DNA of 64,000 bases from Sphingomonas gilva (GTDB lineage Bacteria; Pseudomonadota; Alphaproteobacteria; Sphingomonadales; Sphingomonadaceae). A model generated the notes under the pieces. That model searched no databases. It saw only the letters and a list, made by a program, of their open reading frames with translations, and had not been told where the DNA came from. The position numbers and the translations under genes are program-made. The stretch covers positions 619,182 through 683,181 of the forward strand of contig NZ_QWLV01000001.1 of NCBI RefSeq assembly GCF_003515075.1, read 5' to 3'. Below, in pieces: positions 1-9,137 of the stretch; within the stretch, counting starts at the first letter, position 1, and each line of letters opens with the position of its first letter.

Positions 1-1
1 C

Positions 2-1723
2 GACGGGGGGACGCTGACCGACACCACGATCGTCGACGGCACGGTCGTCGCCGGTACGGTCACGTCGCTGCCGGGCAGCCGGGCGGTGGTCTATGACGCC
101 ATCGCGCGCGAGGCGTTCGCCGAGACGATGGCCGCCGATATCGATCTCACCTACCGGTTCGGCGACAACTCCTTCGTGCACCTCAAAGGAGGATGGACCA
201 GGGCGAACGGCGATACGGTCGACGAATTCTTCTTCGAGACCGCGGCGCCGGGCTCGTTCAGCTATGATCTGCGCGGACGCGCGCCTTCGGTGTCGTTCAC
301 CAGTCCCGACCCGACATCGCCCGCGGGCATGCTGATCGATTTCGCGCGGCTGCCGACGGTGCAGAGCGACGACGAGGAGAAATACGCCTATCTGGATTAT
401 CAGCACGGCCTCGATTGGGGTCCGCTGACCGCCCTCAAATTCGGGCTGAAATACACCGATCACGATCGCGGATCGCTGTGGATGAGCACCAACGGCGGCG
501 CGTTCCTGCCGCTCCAGTGCGGCAGCGTGGCCTGCACGGCGGCCGATTTCGCGGGCGGGCCGACGCCGGACGATTTTTTGGAGAATGTGAGGGAAGCGGG
601 GACGCTGACCGATTACTGGATGGTCGACCGCGATGCGCTGGAGCGCATCTTCCGCGCGCAGCCGGCGGCGAACCGGACGCGCTTCATCGTTCCCGGATCG
701 ACCTTCCAGGTCAACGAGAAATCCTATGGCGGCTACGGCATGGCGATGTTCGGCGGCGACAATTGGGACGGCAATATCGGCGTTCGCGTGATCCGCACCG
801 ACCAGACCGCATCGGGCAATATACTGGGCGGCCCAAACCCGACCGACGAGAGCCCGTTCGGCGACTTCACCCCGCAGACGGTGGAAACATCGTATACTGA
901 CGTCCTGCCGAGCGCGAACCTGCGCTTCGAGCTGTCCGACGAGGTGGTGCTGCGCATGGCGGCCGGACGGACCGTGGCGCGGCCGAACTTCGCCCAGATC
1001 GCGCCGGGCATCAACCTGAACGGCACGACCCTGACCGCGACCGGCGGCAATCCCGATCTGCAGCCGTTCCGGGCCAACCAGTACGACCTGTCGCTGGAAT
1101 GGTATCCCGATCGCGAGACGATCATCGCGGCGGCGATCTACTACAAGGACATATTGTCCTATGTGGTCAACGGGAGCACCACCGAGGTGTTTCCGGGGCA
1201 GTTCCTGCCGGGGACGCAGCCTGCGAGCTGCACGCCGACCACGACGCCGGGCCTTTACGACTGCCCTTATATCGTCAACCGGCCGGTCAACGGCCCCGGC
1301 GGGGTCAACAAGGGCTTCGAGCTGCAGCTGTCGCGCCCGCTATGGGCCGGGTTCGGCGTGCAGGCCAACTACACCTATTCGGACGCGGAAGCGGACAATG
1401 GCGATCCGATCCCCGGCAATTCGAAGCACGCCGTCAACCTGACCGGCTATTTCGAGAACGACCTGCTGAGCGCGCGGCTTTCGTATAACTACCGGTCGAG
1501 CTTCTTCATCAACATCGACCGCGCCGCGCCGCTGAACCAGGAATCGACCGAATCGCTCGACGGTTCGCTGAGCGTCAACGTCACCGAGAATGTCGCGCTG
1601 ACGGCGGAGGCGATCAACCTGACCAACGCGAAGATCGTGCAATATTCGGGCACGCCCAACCGGCCGCGCGCCATCTACGACAATGGCCGCCAATTCTATC
1701 TGGGCGCCCGGTTCCGCTTCTGA
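2..1723 (+). CDS. TonB-dependent receptor, C-terminal part (truncated by window start)
   Basis: The frame is open from base 2 without a start, so this is the last 573 residues of an outer-membrane receptor that begins upstream. The visible part is a beta-barrel with alternating aromatic strands and ends in the typical aromatic-terminated signature YLGARFRF. A GTG at 86 is internal to the barrel and not a plausible start. TonB receptors of this type import oligosaccharides or siderophores using the proton-motive force. The PTS genes just downstream for an N-acetylglucosamine-type sugar suggest uptake of chitin-derived oligosaccharides, which is an inference from context. The plug domain and TonB box lie outside the window. 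Confidence 0.93.
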   Translation, partial: DGGTLTDTTIVDGTVVAGTVTSLPGSRAVVYDAIAREAFAETMAADIDLTYRFGDNSFVHLKGGWTRANGDTVDEFFFETAAPGSFSYDLRGRAPSVSFTSPDPTSPAGMLIDFARLPTVQSDDEEKYAYLDYQHGLDWGPLTALKFGLKYTDHDRGSLWMSTNGGAFLPLQCGSVACTAADFAGGPTPDDFLENVREAGTLTDYWMVDRDALERIFRAQPAANRTRFIVPGSTFQVNEKSYGGYGMAMFGGDNWDGNIGVRVIRTDQTASGNILGGPNPTDESPFGDFTPQTVETSYTDVLPSANLRFELSDEVVLRMAAGRTVARPNFAQIAPGINLNGTTLTATGGNPDLQPFRANQYDLSLEWYPDRETIIAAAIYYKDILSYVVNGSTTEVFPGQFLPGTQPASCTPTTTPGLYDCPYIVNRPVNGPGGVNKGFELQLSRPLWAGFGVQANYTYSDAEADNGDPIPGNSKHAVNLTGYFENDLLSARLSYNYRSSFFINIDRAAPLNQESTESLDGSLSVNVTENVALTAEAINLTNAKIVQYSGTPNRPRAIYDNGRQFYLGARFRF

Positions 1724-1726
1724 ACC

Positions 1727-1761
1727 GATCCGGGGCCGGCGCGCGTCGCCGGCCCCGGATC
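1727..1761 (+). terminator. Strong hairpin after the TonB receptor
   Basis: A perfect 15-bp inverted repeat (1727-1741 with 1747-1761) with a 5-base loop starts three bases after the receptor stop codon. A pyrimidine-rich stretch follows but there is no clean U run, so it may be a terminator or an mRNA-stabilising hairpin between the receptor and the PTS genes. Confidence 0.6.
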
Positions 1762-1893
1762 CGCAGCACCGCACTTTCCTTTTCGTCAAAGCCCGTGATG
1801 ATGCGAACCAGCGATTTGGAGACAGAGGATTGGACGGGGGGATATGAAGGAGGCGGCGCTTCGGACAATCAATCCAGTGCGGCCGATGACCCG

Positions 1894-4359
1894 ATGACCG
1901 AAATCCGCCTCGGCGCGCCCTTCGCCGGCTGGGCGGTGGCGCTGGACGCGGTGCCCGATCCGGTCTTCGCCGAACGCATGATGGGCGACGGGATCGCGAT
2001 CGATCCGCTCGATCCGATCGTGCGCGCGCCGTGCGACGCGGTGGTCAGCGCGGTCGCGCCGTCGCGCCATTCGGTGACGCTGAGGCTCGAGAACGGCGCG
2101 GAGATCCTGATCCATATCGGGCTGGAGACGGTCGCGCTGAAGGGCGCGGGGTTCACCGCGCTGGTTGCGGCGGGTGACGAGGTGGAGGCGGGGACGCCGC
2201 TGATCGAGATCGATCTGGATGCGGTCGCGCGCGGCGCCAGGAGCCTGCTGACGCCGATCACGGTGGCGAACGAGGGGTTCGCGATCGACGGGCTGGCGAC
2301 GAACCGCAAGGTCGCGCAAGGCGACGCGATCTTCACGGTGCGTGCGGTGGGCGGCGCGGCGGCGCAGGCCGACACCGGCCCCGATACGGCGCGGTGCGAG
2401 CTTGTGATCCCCCTCGCCCACGGCATCCACGCGCGGCCGGCGGCGCGGATCGCCGCGGCGCTCAAGGGTTTTTCCGCCGAGGTGAGCCTGGAGGCGCATG
2501 GCCGCGCCGGCAATGCGCGGAGCACGGTGGGGCTGCTCTCGCTCGGGCTCAGGCACGGCGACAGCGTGGCGATCGTCGGCCGCGGCGCGGATTCGCGCGC
2601 GGCGGTGACGGCGATCGCCACGCTGATTGAAGGCGGGATGGGCGAGGCCGGCGAACCGGCCGGGGAAGAGCGGCGGACGGCCGTGGCGGCGCCGTCGAGC
2701 GGGCCGGTGTTTCGCGGGGTGACGGCGGCGCCGGGGCTTGCCGTGGGGCCGGCCTTTCATCTCGTCATTCCCGATATCGCGGTGCCCGAGCGAGGGGCAG
2801 GGGCCGCGGCCGAGCTGACCGCGCTGGACCGCGCGCTGGCCGAGGTCGATGCCGCGCTCGCCCGCACCGCCGAGGGCGAGGGCGGGGCGATCGTCGCGGC
2901 GCATCGCGCGCTGCTCGACGATCCCGACCTGATCGCAGCCGTGCGGGCGGACATCGCCGCCGGCCATAGCGCCGGCTGGGCCTGGCGGGCCGCGACGCGG
3001 CGCTACGCCGAGACGATCCGCGCGACCGGCGATCCGCTGCTGATCGAACGAATCGCCGACCTGATCGACGTCGAACGCCGGGTGGTGTCCGCGCTGCTGG
3101 GAGGTGAGACTCCCGCGACGCCCGCCGCGCCGGCCGGCGCGATCGTCATCGCCGAAGAGCTGCTGCCGTCGCAGTTCCTTTCGCTCGACCCGGCGGCGAT
3201 TGGGGGCATCTGCACCGCGGGCGGCGGGCCGACATCGCATGTCGCGATCCTCGCCGCCGCGGCGGGGGTGCCGATGCTGGTCGCGGCCGGCGCAGGCGTG
3301 CTCGCGATCGACGAGGGGGCGGAGGTGATCCTCGACGCCGACGCCGCCACGCTCGACGCCGCGCCGGATGCGGCGGTAAGGGCCGCCATGGATTCGCGGC
3401 TCTCGGCCCATCGGGAGCGCCGCGCGGCCGAAGTGGAGGCAGCGCACGCCGATTGCGTGACCGCCGACGGCGCGCGGATCGAGATCTTCGCCAATCTCGG
3501 CTCGCTAGATGACGCGACGCGCGCGGTCGCCGCCGGGGCCGAGGGGTGCGGGCTGCTGCGCACCGAGTTCCTGTTCCTCGACCGCGCCGAAGCGCCGTCC
3601 GAAGAGGAGCAGCGTGAGGCCTATGCGGCGATCGCGGCGGCGCTGGGCGGACGCCCGCTGATCGTCCGCACGCTCGATATCGGCGGCGACAAACCGGTGC
3701 CCTATCTGCCCTTCCCGCCCGAGGACAATCCGGCGCTGGGCGCGCGGGGCATCCGGCTGAGTCTGGCGCGGCCCGACCTGCTGAGAGCGCAGTTCCGCGC
3801 GATCCTGGCGGGCGTGCCCGAGGAGCAATGCCGCATCATGCTGCCGATGATCGTCGACCGGGGCGAATTCGCCCAAGCGCGGGCGATGCTGGACGAGGCC
3901 GCGGCCGCAGTCAGATGCGATCGTCCGCCGCTGGGGGTGATGATCGAGACCCCGGCGGCGGCGCTGCTGGCGCACGACATCGCCGCCGAGGCCGATTTCC
4001 TGTCGGTCGGCACCAACGACCTGACCCAATATGCGCTCGCCGCCGATCGCGGCAATCCGGCGCTGGCCGGGCGGATCGACGCGCTGCACCCGGCCGTGCT
4101 GCGGCTGATCACGCTGGCGGGTGAGGGCGCCGCGGCGCATGGGCGCTGGCTGGGCGTGTGCGGGGCGCTGGCGTCCGACCCCAGGGCGGCGGCGATCCTG
4201 ATCGGACTGGGCGTCACCGAGCTTTCGGCGAGCCCGGCGGCGGTTCCGGCGCTGAAGGCGGCGGTCCGAGCACTCCGGACCGAGGACTGCCGTGCGCTCG
4301 CCCGCCGCGCGCTGGCGCTGGGCACAGCCGAAGCCGTCCGCGCGATGCTGGAGGAATAG
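1894..4359 (+). CDS. nagF: PTS multiphosphoryl transfer protein EIIA-HPr-EI (GlcNAc type)
   Basis: An 821-residue fusion of three phosphotransfer modules. EIIA-Glc-like domain, about residues 1-150, with the HIGLETV motif (His74) and a second His in SRHS. HPr, about 165-255, with HARPA (His179). Enzyme I, about 270-815, with GGGPTSHVAI (His449) and the C-terminal PEP-site signature GVCGALASDP. It passes phosphate from PEP to the membrane EIIBC encoded 2 bp downstream. The start at 1894 (MTEIRLGAPF) matches the usual N-terminus of the EIIA domain. The frame is open back to a GTG at 1795, which would add 33 residues with no resemblance to the family. No convincing Shine-Dalgarno sequence precedes either start. 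Confidence 0.92.
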   Translation: MTEIRLGAPFAGWAVALDAVPDPVFAERMMGDGIAIDPLDPIVRAPCDAVVSAVAPSRHSVTLRLENGAEILIHIGLETVALKGAGFTALVAAGDEVEAGTPLIEIDLDAVARGARSLLTPITVANEGFAIDGLATNRKVAQGDAIFTVRAVGGAAAQADTGPDTARCELVIPLAHGIHARPAARIAAALKGFSAEVSLEAHGRAGNARSTVGLLSLGLRHGDSVAIVGRGADSRAAVTAIATLIEGGMGEAGEPAGEERRTAVAAPSSGPVFRGVTAAPGLAVGPAFHLVIPDIAVPERGAGAAAELTALDRALAEVDAALARTAEGEGGAIVAAHRALLDDPDLIAAVRADIAAGHSAGWAWRAATRRYAETIRATGDPLLIERIADLIDVERRVVSALLGGETPATPAAPAGAIVIAEELLPSQFLSLDPAAIGGICTAGGGPTSHVAILAAAAGVPMLVAAGAGVLAIDEGAEVILDADAATLDAAPDAAVRAAMDSRLSAHRERRAAEVEAAHADCVTADGARIEIFANLGSLDDATRAVAAGAEGCGLLRTEFLFLDRAEAPSEEEQREAYAAIAAALGGRPLIVRTLDIGGDKPVPYLPFPPEDNPALGARGIRLSLARPDLLRAQFRAILAGVPEEQCRIMLPMIVDRGEFAQARAMLDEAAAAVRCDRPPLGVMIETPAAALLAHDIAAEADFLSVGTNDLTQYALAADRGNPALAGRIDALHPAVLRLITLAGEGAAAHGRWLGVCGALASDPRAAAILIGLGVTELSASPAAVPALKAAVRALRTEDCRALARRALALGTAEAVRAMLEE

Positions 4360-4361
4360 GG

Positions 4362-6005
4362 ATGCGACTGTCGCTCGATCGCCTGCAGCCGCTTGGCCGC
4401 GCCCTGATGCTGCCGATCGCGGTGCTGCCGGTCGCGGCGCTGCTGCTGCGGCTGGGCCAGCCCGACATCTTCGGTATCCCGTTCGTCGCAGACGCAGGCG
4501 GCGCGATCTTCGCCAGCCTGGGGCTGTTGTTCGCCATCGGCGTCGCGGTGGGGCTGGCGCGCGAGAATCACGGCGCCGCGGGACTGGCCGGCGCGGTCGC
4601 CTTCGTCGTGACGGTAGAGGGCGCGAAGTCGCTGCTGGTCGTGCCGCCCGAGGTGACGGCGGGCGTGGCGCAGCCGATTGCCGATACGCTCGCCGCCGCA
4701 TGGAAGACCAAGGAGCTGGCCAAGCTGAGCGTGCCCGCCGGCATCCTGTCAGGCCTGGTGGCGGGGTGGCTCTACAATCGCTACCACATGGTCAAGCCAC
4801 CGGAATACCTCGCCTTTTTCGGAGGACGGCGCTTCGTGCCGATCGTCGCGGGCTGCGCCGGGCTGGTCGGCGCGGTGCTGTTCGGGCTGGGCTTTCCCGC
4901 GCTCGAGGCGGCGATCGACACATTGAGCCGCTGGGTGGTGAGCGCGGGCGGGTTCGGGCTGTTCCTCTATGGCCTGCTCAACCGGCTGCTGATCGTCACC
5001 GGGCTGCACCACATCCTCAACAACATCGCCTGGTTCATCCTGGGCGATTACGGCGCGGCGACGGGCGACCTCAACCGCTTCTTCGCGGGCGACCCGTCGG
5101 CGGGCGCGTTCATGGCCGGCTTCTTCCCGGTGATGATGTTCGGCCTGCCCGCCGCCTGTCTCGCCATGTACCGATCGGCCGCGCCCGAGCGGCGCAAGGG
5201 CGTGGGCGGCATGTTCCTGAGCCTGGCGCTGACGTCCTTCCTGACCGGCGTGACCGAGCCGATCGAATATACCTTCATGTTTCTCGCGCCGGTGCTCTAC
5301 CTGCTGCACGCGGTGCTGACCGGCGTTTCGATGGTGGTGATGGACGCGCTGGGGGTGAAGCTGGGCTTCGGCTTCTCGGCCGGACTGCTCGACTACGGGC
5401 TGAACTTCGGGCTGTCGACGCGGCCGTTGATGCTGCTTCCGATCGGGGCTGCCTATTTCGCGATCTATTATGCGACCTTCCGCTTCTTCATCGTGCGTTT
5501 CGACCTGAAGACGCCCGGTCGCGATGCGGAGGCAGCTCCCGAGCGGGCGGGACCAGTCACGTCGGGAGCCGCCGGCTATGTCGAGGCGCTGGGGGGCGCG
5601 GCCAACCTGCGCACGATCGACGCCTGCACCACGCGGCTGCGCCTGACGCTCGAGGATGTCGGCCTGATCGACGAGCCGCTGCTCAAGCGGCTTGGCGCGC
5701 GCGGGGTGGTGAGGCCGGGTGGAAACGCCCTGCAGGTGGTGATCGGTCCGCTCGCCGACACGCTGGCAGGCGAGATGCGCGATGCGGTGCGGGCGGCGCC
5801 CGCGCCCGGTCCCGATGCGAGCATGATCGCCGCGCTGGGGGGGCAGGCGAACATCGCCGCGTGCGGCGTGGCGGCCGGGCGCTGGCGCATCGAGGTGGCA
5901 GATGCGGCGGCGGTCGATGCACGCTCGCTCGACGCCGCGGCTTCGCGCGGCTGGGCCAACCCTTCGCCGGGGATCTTCCACATTCTGCGTCCCGGTCGGG
6001 CCTGA
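4362..6005 (+). CDS. nagE: PTS GlcNAc-specific EIIC-EIIB permease
   Basis: 547 residues. About residues 1-370 form the polytopic EIIC translocation domain, with the characteristic GLHHILNN and TEPIEYTF motifs. An EIIB domain follows, with the phosphorylated cysteine in CTTRLR (Cys422). A second EIIB-like stretch (about 488-547) starts with MIAALGGQANI, which parallels the start of the first (YVEALGGAANL), but lacks the CTTRLR site. The protein should import and phosphorylate N-acetylglucosamine using phosphate from NagF, 2 bp upstream. Deacetylase and deaminase genes are not in the window and may lie upstream. Sugar specificity is inferred from family resemblance and the EIIA-HPr-EI partner; a glucose-type substrate is possible. 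Confidence 0.88.
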   Translation: MRLSLDRLQPLGRALMLPIAVLPVAALLLRLGQPDIFGIPFVADAGGAIFASLGLLFAIGVAVGLARENHGAAGLAGAVAFVVTVEGAKSLLVVPPEVTAGVAQPIADTLAAAWKTKELAKLSVPAGILSGLVAGWLYNRYHMVKPPEYLAFFGGRRFVPIVAGCAGLVGAVLFGLGFPALEAAIDTLSRWVVSAGGFGLFLYGLLNRLLIVTGLHHILNNIAWFILGDYGAATGDLNRFFAGDPSAGAFMAGFFPVMMFGLPAACLAMYRSAAPERRKGVGGMFLSLALTSFLTGVTEPIEYTFMFLAPVLYLLHAVLTGVSMVVMDALGVKLGFGFSAGLLDYGLNFGLSTRPLMLLPIGAAYFAIYYATFRFFIVRFDLKTPGRDAEAAPERAGPVTSGAAGYVEALGGAANLRTIDACTTRLRLTLEDVGLIDEPLLKRLGARGVVRPGGNALQVVIGPLADTLAGEMRDAVRAAPAPGPDASMIAALGGQANIAACGVAAGRWRIEVADAAAVDARSLDAAASRGWANPSPGIFHILRPGRA

Positions 6006-6070
6006 TCTCAATCAGCCGGAAATTCGCGGACGATTGCGGAAACCAATCGCATCCGGCGTGTTTAAGCCGC

Positions 6071-6334
6071 ATGGATATCTCACAGCGGAACATCGTCGAG
6101 CGCATCGCCCGCGTCCTTGCCGGGCAGCGCGTCAGCATCAACGCGGATGGCGAAGATCCGTCGGCGGCGAATACCGTCGATGCGCTGTGGCCCGACCATG
6201 TCGACGATGCCGTCGCCGTCCTGAAGACGATGCGCGAGCCCGACCAGGCGATGGCGCGGGCCGGCGATCCGGCGGTCTGGGAAAAGATGATCCTGACGGC
6301 GCTAGGCGACCGCTCCGCCCAAGGCGGGGCGTGA
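6071..6334 (+). CDS. Small hypothetical protein
   Basis: 87 residues, starting MDISQRNIVERIARV. It is soluble and helical, with no signal peptide or membrane segment. The sequence has the look of a short conserved alphaproteobacterial protein: a DPSAANTVDALWPDHVDDAV core and an acidic/hydrophobic helix pattern. I do not recognise a family with a known function. It lies 65 bp after nagE and 61 bp before the SDR gene on the same strand. No clear Shine-Dalgarno sequence is present, and the start is the only good ATG for this frame after the nagE stop. Confidence 0.6.
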   Translation: MDISQRNIVERIARVLAGQRVSINADGEDPSAANTVDALWPDHVDDAVAVLKTMREPDQAMARAGDPAVWEKMILTALGDRSAQGGA

Positions 6335-6395
6335 GCCGGCGGGCGAGCCGGGAACCGGTCGCGTCACGCATGACCTCATCAACTGAGCCGGGAGC

Positions 6396-7163
6396 ATGGG
6401 CATCATGGAACACTCAATCTCCGACGCCCATACCGAGCAGCCCGGCCTTGCCGGACGCAAGGCGATCATCACCGGCGGAACCACTGGAATCGGTCGCGCG
6501 ATCGCGGTGCTGCTGGCGAGCGAGGGCGCGCGCGTGTTCGTCTGCGGGCGCACGCCCGAGCATCTCGACGACGCGCTTGAGCGCATCCGCGAGCTAGGGG
6601 AGGGCGACGGGATCAATGTCGACCTGAGCAGGAAGGCCGATCTCGATCGCTTCTTCGATGCGGCGAACGACTATCTCGGCACGCCCGACATCGCGGTGAT
6701 CAACGCGGCGATCCCCGCCGAGGCGCTGGCCGATACCGGTGAGGCGGACATGCGCGAGCAGATCGCCACCGACTTCACCGCCTATCTGGCAAGCGCGCAC
6801 GCCGCGACCGAACGGATGAAGGCGGGAAGCGACATCGTGCTGATCGGATCGATGTCCGCGGTGTCGCGCAGCGCGGGATCGTCGATCTATGTCGCGGCCA
6901 AGTCGGGTGTGCAGGGCTTCGCCCAGTCGCTGCGCAAGGAACTCGCCGAGCGCGACATCAAGGTGGGGCTGATCGAGCCGGGCTTCACCGGCGCGGACTT
7001 CCAGTATCCCGACTATCCGCCCGAAAAGCAGGTGGAGCTGATCAACCAGCACAGGATGCTCCGGGCCGAGGACATCGCGGCGGCGACGCATTTCATGCTC
7101 ACTCAGCCGCGCCGCACCGCGGTGTCGCTGATGCGAGTCGAGACGCGGCTCGAACATCCATGA
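6396..7163 (+). CDS. Short-chain dehydrogenase/reductase
   Basis: 255 residues of classical SDR. The Rossmann glycine motif TGGTTGIG is near residue 28, and the active site Ser (GSMSAVS) and YVAAK tyrosine-lysine pair sit in the usual order. It probably oxidises or reduces a sugar or other alcohol with NAD(P). Its stop overlaps the start of the GH130 gene (ATGA), so the two are translationally coupled and may act on the same substrate. ATG codons at 6396 and 6405 are both possible starts. The substrate is unknown. Confidence 0.88.
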   Translation: MGIMEHSISDAHTEQPGLAGRKAIITGGTTGIGRAIAVLLASEGARVFVCGRTPEHLDDALERIRELGEGDGINVDLSRKADLDRFFDAANDYLGTPDIAVINAAIPAEALADTGEADMREQIATDFTAYLASAHAATERMKAGSDIVLIGSMSAVSRSAGSSIYVAAKSGVQGFAQSLRKELAERDIKVGLIEPGFTGADFQYPDYPPEKQVELINQHRMLRAEDIAAATHFMLTQPRRTAVSLMRVETRLEHP

Positions 7164-8278
7164 CGCGCTTCGCCGTCGATCGGCTGGTGTTCGTCCCCGA
7201 CGACGTCGATCTGTCGCGCTCGCCGCTCGCCGGGCATCTCGATGTCGAAACCTATGTGCTGGGGGCGTTCAATCCCGGGCTGACGCGGCTGCCGTCAGGC
7301 AATCTGCTGATGGTCGTGCGCATTGCCGAGGCGTTGCGCGAGCCGGTGCGCGACGGGCATGTTCATGCGATCCGCTGGGATGACGGCAATTTCGTGCTCG
7401 ACGCGTGGCCACTCGAGTTCGCCGACACCGCCGACCCGCGCAAGTTCCTGTTGCGCGGCGGCGGGTGGAAGATCATGGCGCTGACCTCGCTCTCCTGGCT
7501 GCTGCCGGTCGAGCTGTCGCCCGACGGGCTGGAGGTGGTCGCGGTGCATTACGACCGCGCCATCGCGCCCGCCGCGAGCTTCCAGTGCTACGGCGTCGAG
7601 GATGCGCGGATCAGCCGGGTCGAGGGGCGCTATCTGATGACGACCTGCTCGGTCAGCCCCGAACGCCATTCGACGACGCTGTACAGCTCCGAGGACGGGC
7701 TCGACTGGCGGTTCGAGGACATCGTGCTCGACCACCAGAACAAGGACATGCTGATCTTCGAAGGGCTGGTGGGCGGCCAATATTGGGCGCAGACGCGGCC
7801 GCTGGGCGATCTCTATTTCGCCTATCCGCCGGGCAGCGAATGGCGGCCGGGCCCTTCGATCAACCTGGCGACCTCGCCCGATGCAAGGCACTGGAAGCCG
7901 CATCGCGAGCCCGGCATCCGCCCGCACTCAGCGACGGTCGCCACCGCGCGGATGGGCGGCGGCAGCCCGCCGATCCTGACCGATAAGGGCTGGCTCACCC
8001 TGTGGCACGGGGTCGAGCCCAAGGAGATCGTCGGCATCTACCGGACCTACTGGTCGCTGCTCGACCGCGACGATCCGGCGCGCGTCATCCGCACACAGGA
8101 CGCGCCGCTGCTGGAGGCCAATCCCGAGCTCACGCGGCCGATCGAGCAGCAGATGTACGTCCATGACGTGGTGTTCACGACCGGTATCGCCGATCATGGC
8201 GATCATTATATCGTCGCGTCGGGCGAGGCGGACCTCGCCTGCCGGATCACCCATATCCCCAAGACGATGTTCGACTGA
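7160..8278 (+). CDS. GH130-family glycoside phosphorylase or hydrolase
   Basis: 372 residues forming a predicted five-bladed beta-propeller. GH130-like signatures are a GVEDAR segment near residue 150, and a GGGSPPILTDKGWL stretch followed by WHGVE near 270. GH130 enzymes usually cleave beta-mannosides by phosphorolysis, and some are hydrolases. There is no signal peptide, so it should act in the cytoplasm on imported oligosaccharides. It is coupled by an ATGA overlap to the SDR upstream. The assignment rests on remembered motifs. Subfamily and substrate cannot be fixed from sequence alone. Confidence 0.75.
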   Translation: MTRFAVDRLVFVPDDVDLSRSPLAGHLDVETYVLGAFNPGLTRLPSGNLLMVVRIAEALREPVRDGHVHAIRWDDGNFVLDAWPLEFADTADPRKFLLRGGGWKIMALTSLSWLLPVELSPDGLEVVAVHYDRAIAPAASFQCYGVEDARISRVEGRYLMTTCSVSPERHSTTLYSSEDGLDWRFEDIVLDHQNKDMLIFEGLVGGQYWAQTRPLGDLYFAYPPGSEWRPGPSINLATSPDARHWKPHREPGIRPHSATVATARMGGGSPPILTDKGWLTLWHGVEPKEIVGIYRTYWSLLDRDDPARVIRTQDAPLLEANPELTRPIEQQMYVHDVVFTTGIADHGDHYIVASGEADLACRITHIPKTMFD

Positions 8279-8316
8279 TCCGGGACCAGGGCTGTTCTGC
8301 TCTGGCTGAACCGACA

Positions 8317-8411
8317 CCCGTCGCCCCTGCGCAGGCAGGGGCCTCTGGGTTGGTGGCACATCCGACATGGCGTATGCCGACTGAGGCCCCTGCCTGCGCA
8401 GGGGCGACGGG
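8317..8411. repeat. Palindromic repeat, class A copy 1
   Basis: A 95-bp element with perfect 29-bp terminal inverted repeats (8317-8345 and 8383-8411). Each arm can itself fold as a hairpin around CGCCCCTGC...GCAGGGGCG. The centre carries the TGGCACAT segment seen in other class A copies at about 36468, 37519 and 58633. It sits between the convergent GH130 and hemerythrin genes, where it could stop transcription from both sides. Confidence 0.85.
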
Positions 8412-8445
8412 AACGGATCGATTTTCTCCCCGCCAGCCAAAGCTA

Positions 8446-9051
8446 TCAGGCGAGCTTCAGCCCTTCCTTGTTCATCGCCGTCGTCAGGTGCTTGTTCTTG
8501 GCCTCGCTCAGCTTCGCCTTGAGCCTGGGGAAGAGATCGTCCTCCTCCTCGCGCATATGGTGCTCGATATCGGCGCGGAAGCGCCTGACCGTGGGCAGGA
8601 ACTCGGCCGAGCCGTTCGGCATGTTCTCCAGCTCGTAGAGATACTGCTTCACATAGCCGTGCTCCTTGTTGAGCTCGTCGGCGGCGTCCTTCTCGCCCGC
8701 TTCGCGCAGCGCCGGATAGACGACGTTCTCCTCCTGCAGCGAATGCTTGGCGAGCGCGTGCTTCATCTGCATCAGGAGCATGCTGCGCTTGGCCTTGTCG
8801 GTGCCGGCGGTGGCTTCGAGTGCGTCGAACAGCTTCAAGACCTCCTTGTGCTCGGCGGCGAGCGCCTCGTCCCAATCGCCGGCGAGATAGGTTGGCGCCT
8901 GGACGGCGAACTTGCGGCCGATCATGGCCAAGGCGCCCAGCGCCATGCCCGCGCCCGCCGCGCCGGCGATCACGCCGAAATTCTTGAGGCCCCGGGGCTT
9001 GTCGTCGCTGTCGGTAAAACGCCCCTTGCTGTCACGTTCCACGGTCGCCAT
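8446..9051 (-). CDS. Hemerythrin-like (HHE) domain protein
   Basis: 201 residues. A short N-terminal region is followed by a hydrophobic segment (about 25-45, GVIAGAAGAGMALGALAMIG), so the protein is probably membrane-anchored. Two HHE helical hairpins follow, with di-iron ligand candidates in AAEHKEV, AKHSLQEENVVYP and EHHMREEEDDLFP. Such domains bind a non-haem di-iron centre and serve in O2 or NO sensing or in iron or oxidative-stress handling. The start at 9051 is chosen because a strong AGGAGG lies 5 bases upstream; the frame stays open for 55 more codons but without family resemblance. The gene is monocistronic. Confidence 0.88.
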   Translation of the reverse strand: MATVERDSKGRFTDSDDKPRGLKNFGVIAGAAGAGMALGALAMIGRKFAVQAPTYLAGDWDEALAAEHKEVLKLFDALEATAGTDKAKRSMLLMQMKHALAKHSLQEENVVYPALREAGEKDAADELNKEHGYVKQYLYELENMPNGSAEFLPTVRRFRADIEHHMREEEDDLFPRLKAKLSEAKNKHLTTAMNKEGLKLA

Positions 9052-9137
9052 GTCATCCTCCTGTGCTGGATAAGAGGGCAACACGCGATCCGCGCGCCTG
9101 TTCCGCGCCAACCGAACAATCGGCCCGGCCGTGCCGC

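Noticed and set aside
1786..3447. Long open frame of 553 codons antisense to nagF
   Set aside because: It has Arg/Gly-rich composition of a GC-rich shadow, while the plus strand carries a complete three-domain PTS protein.
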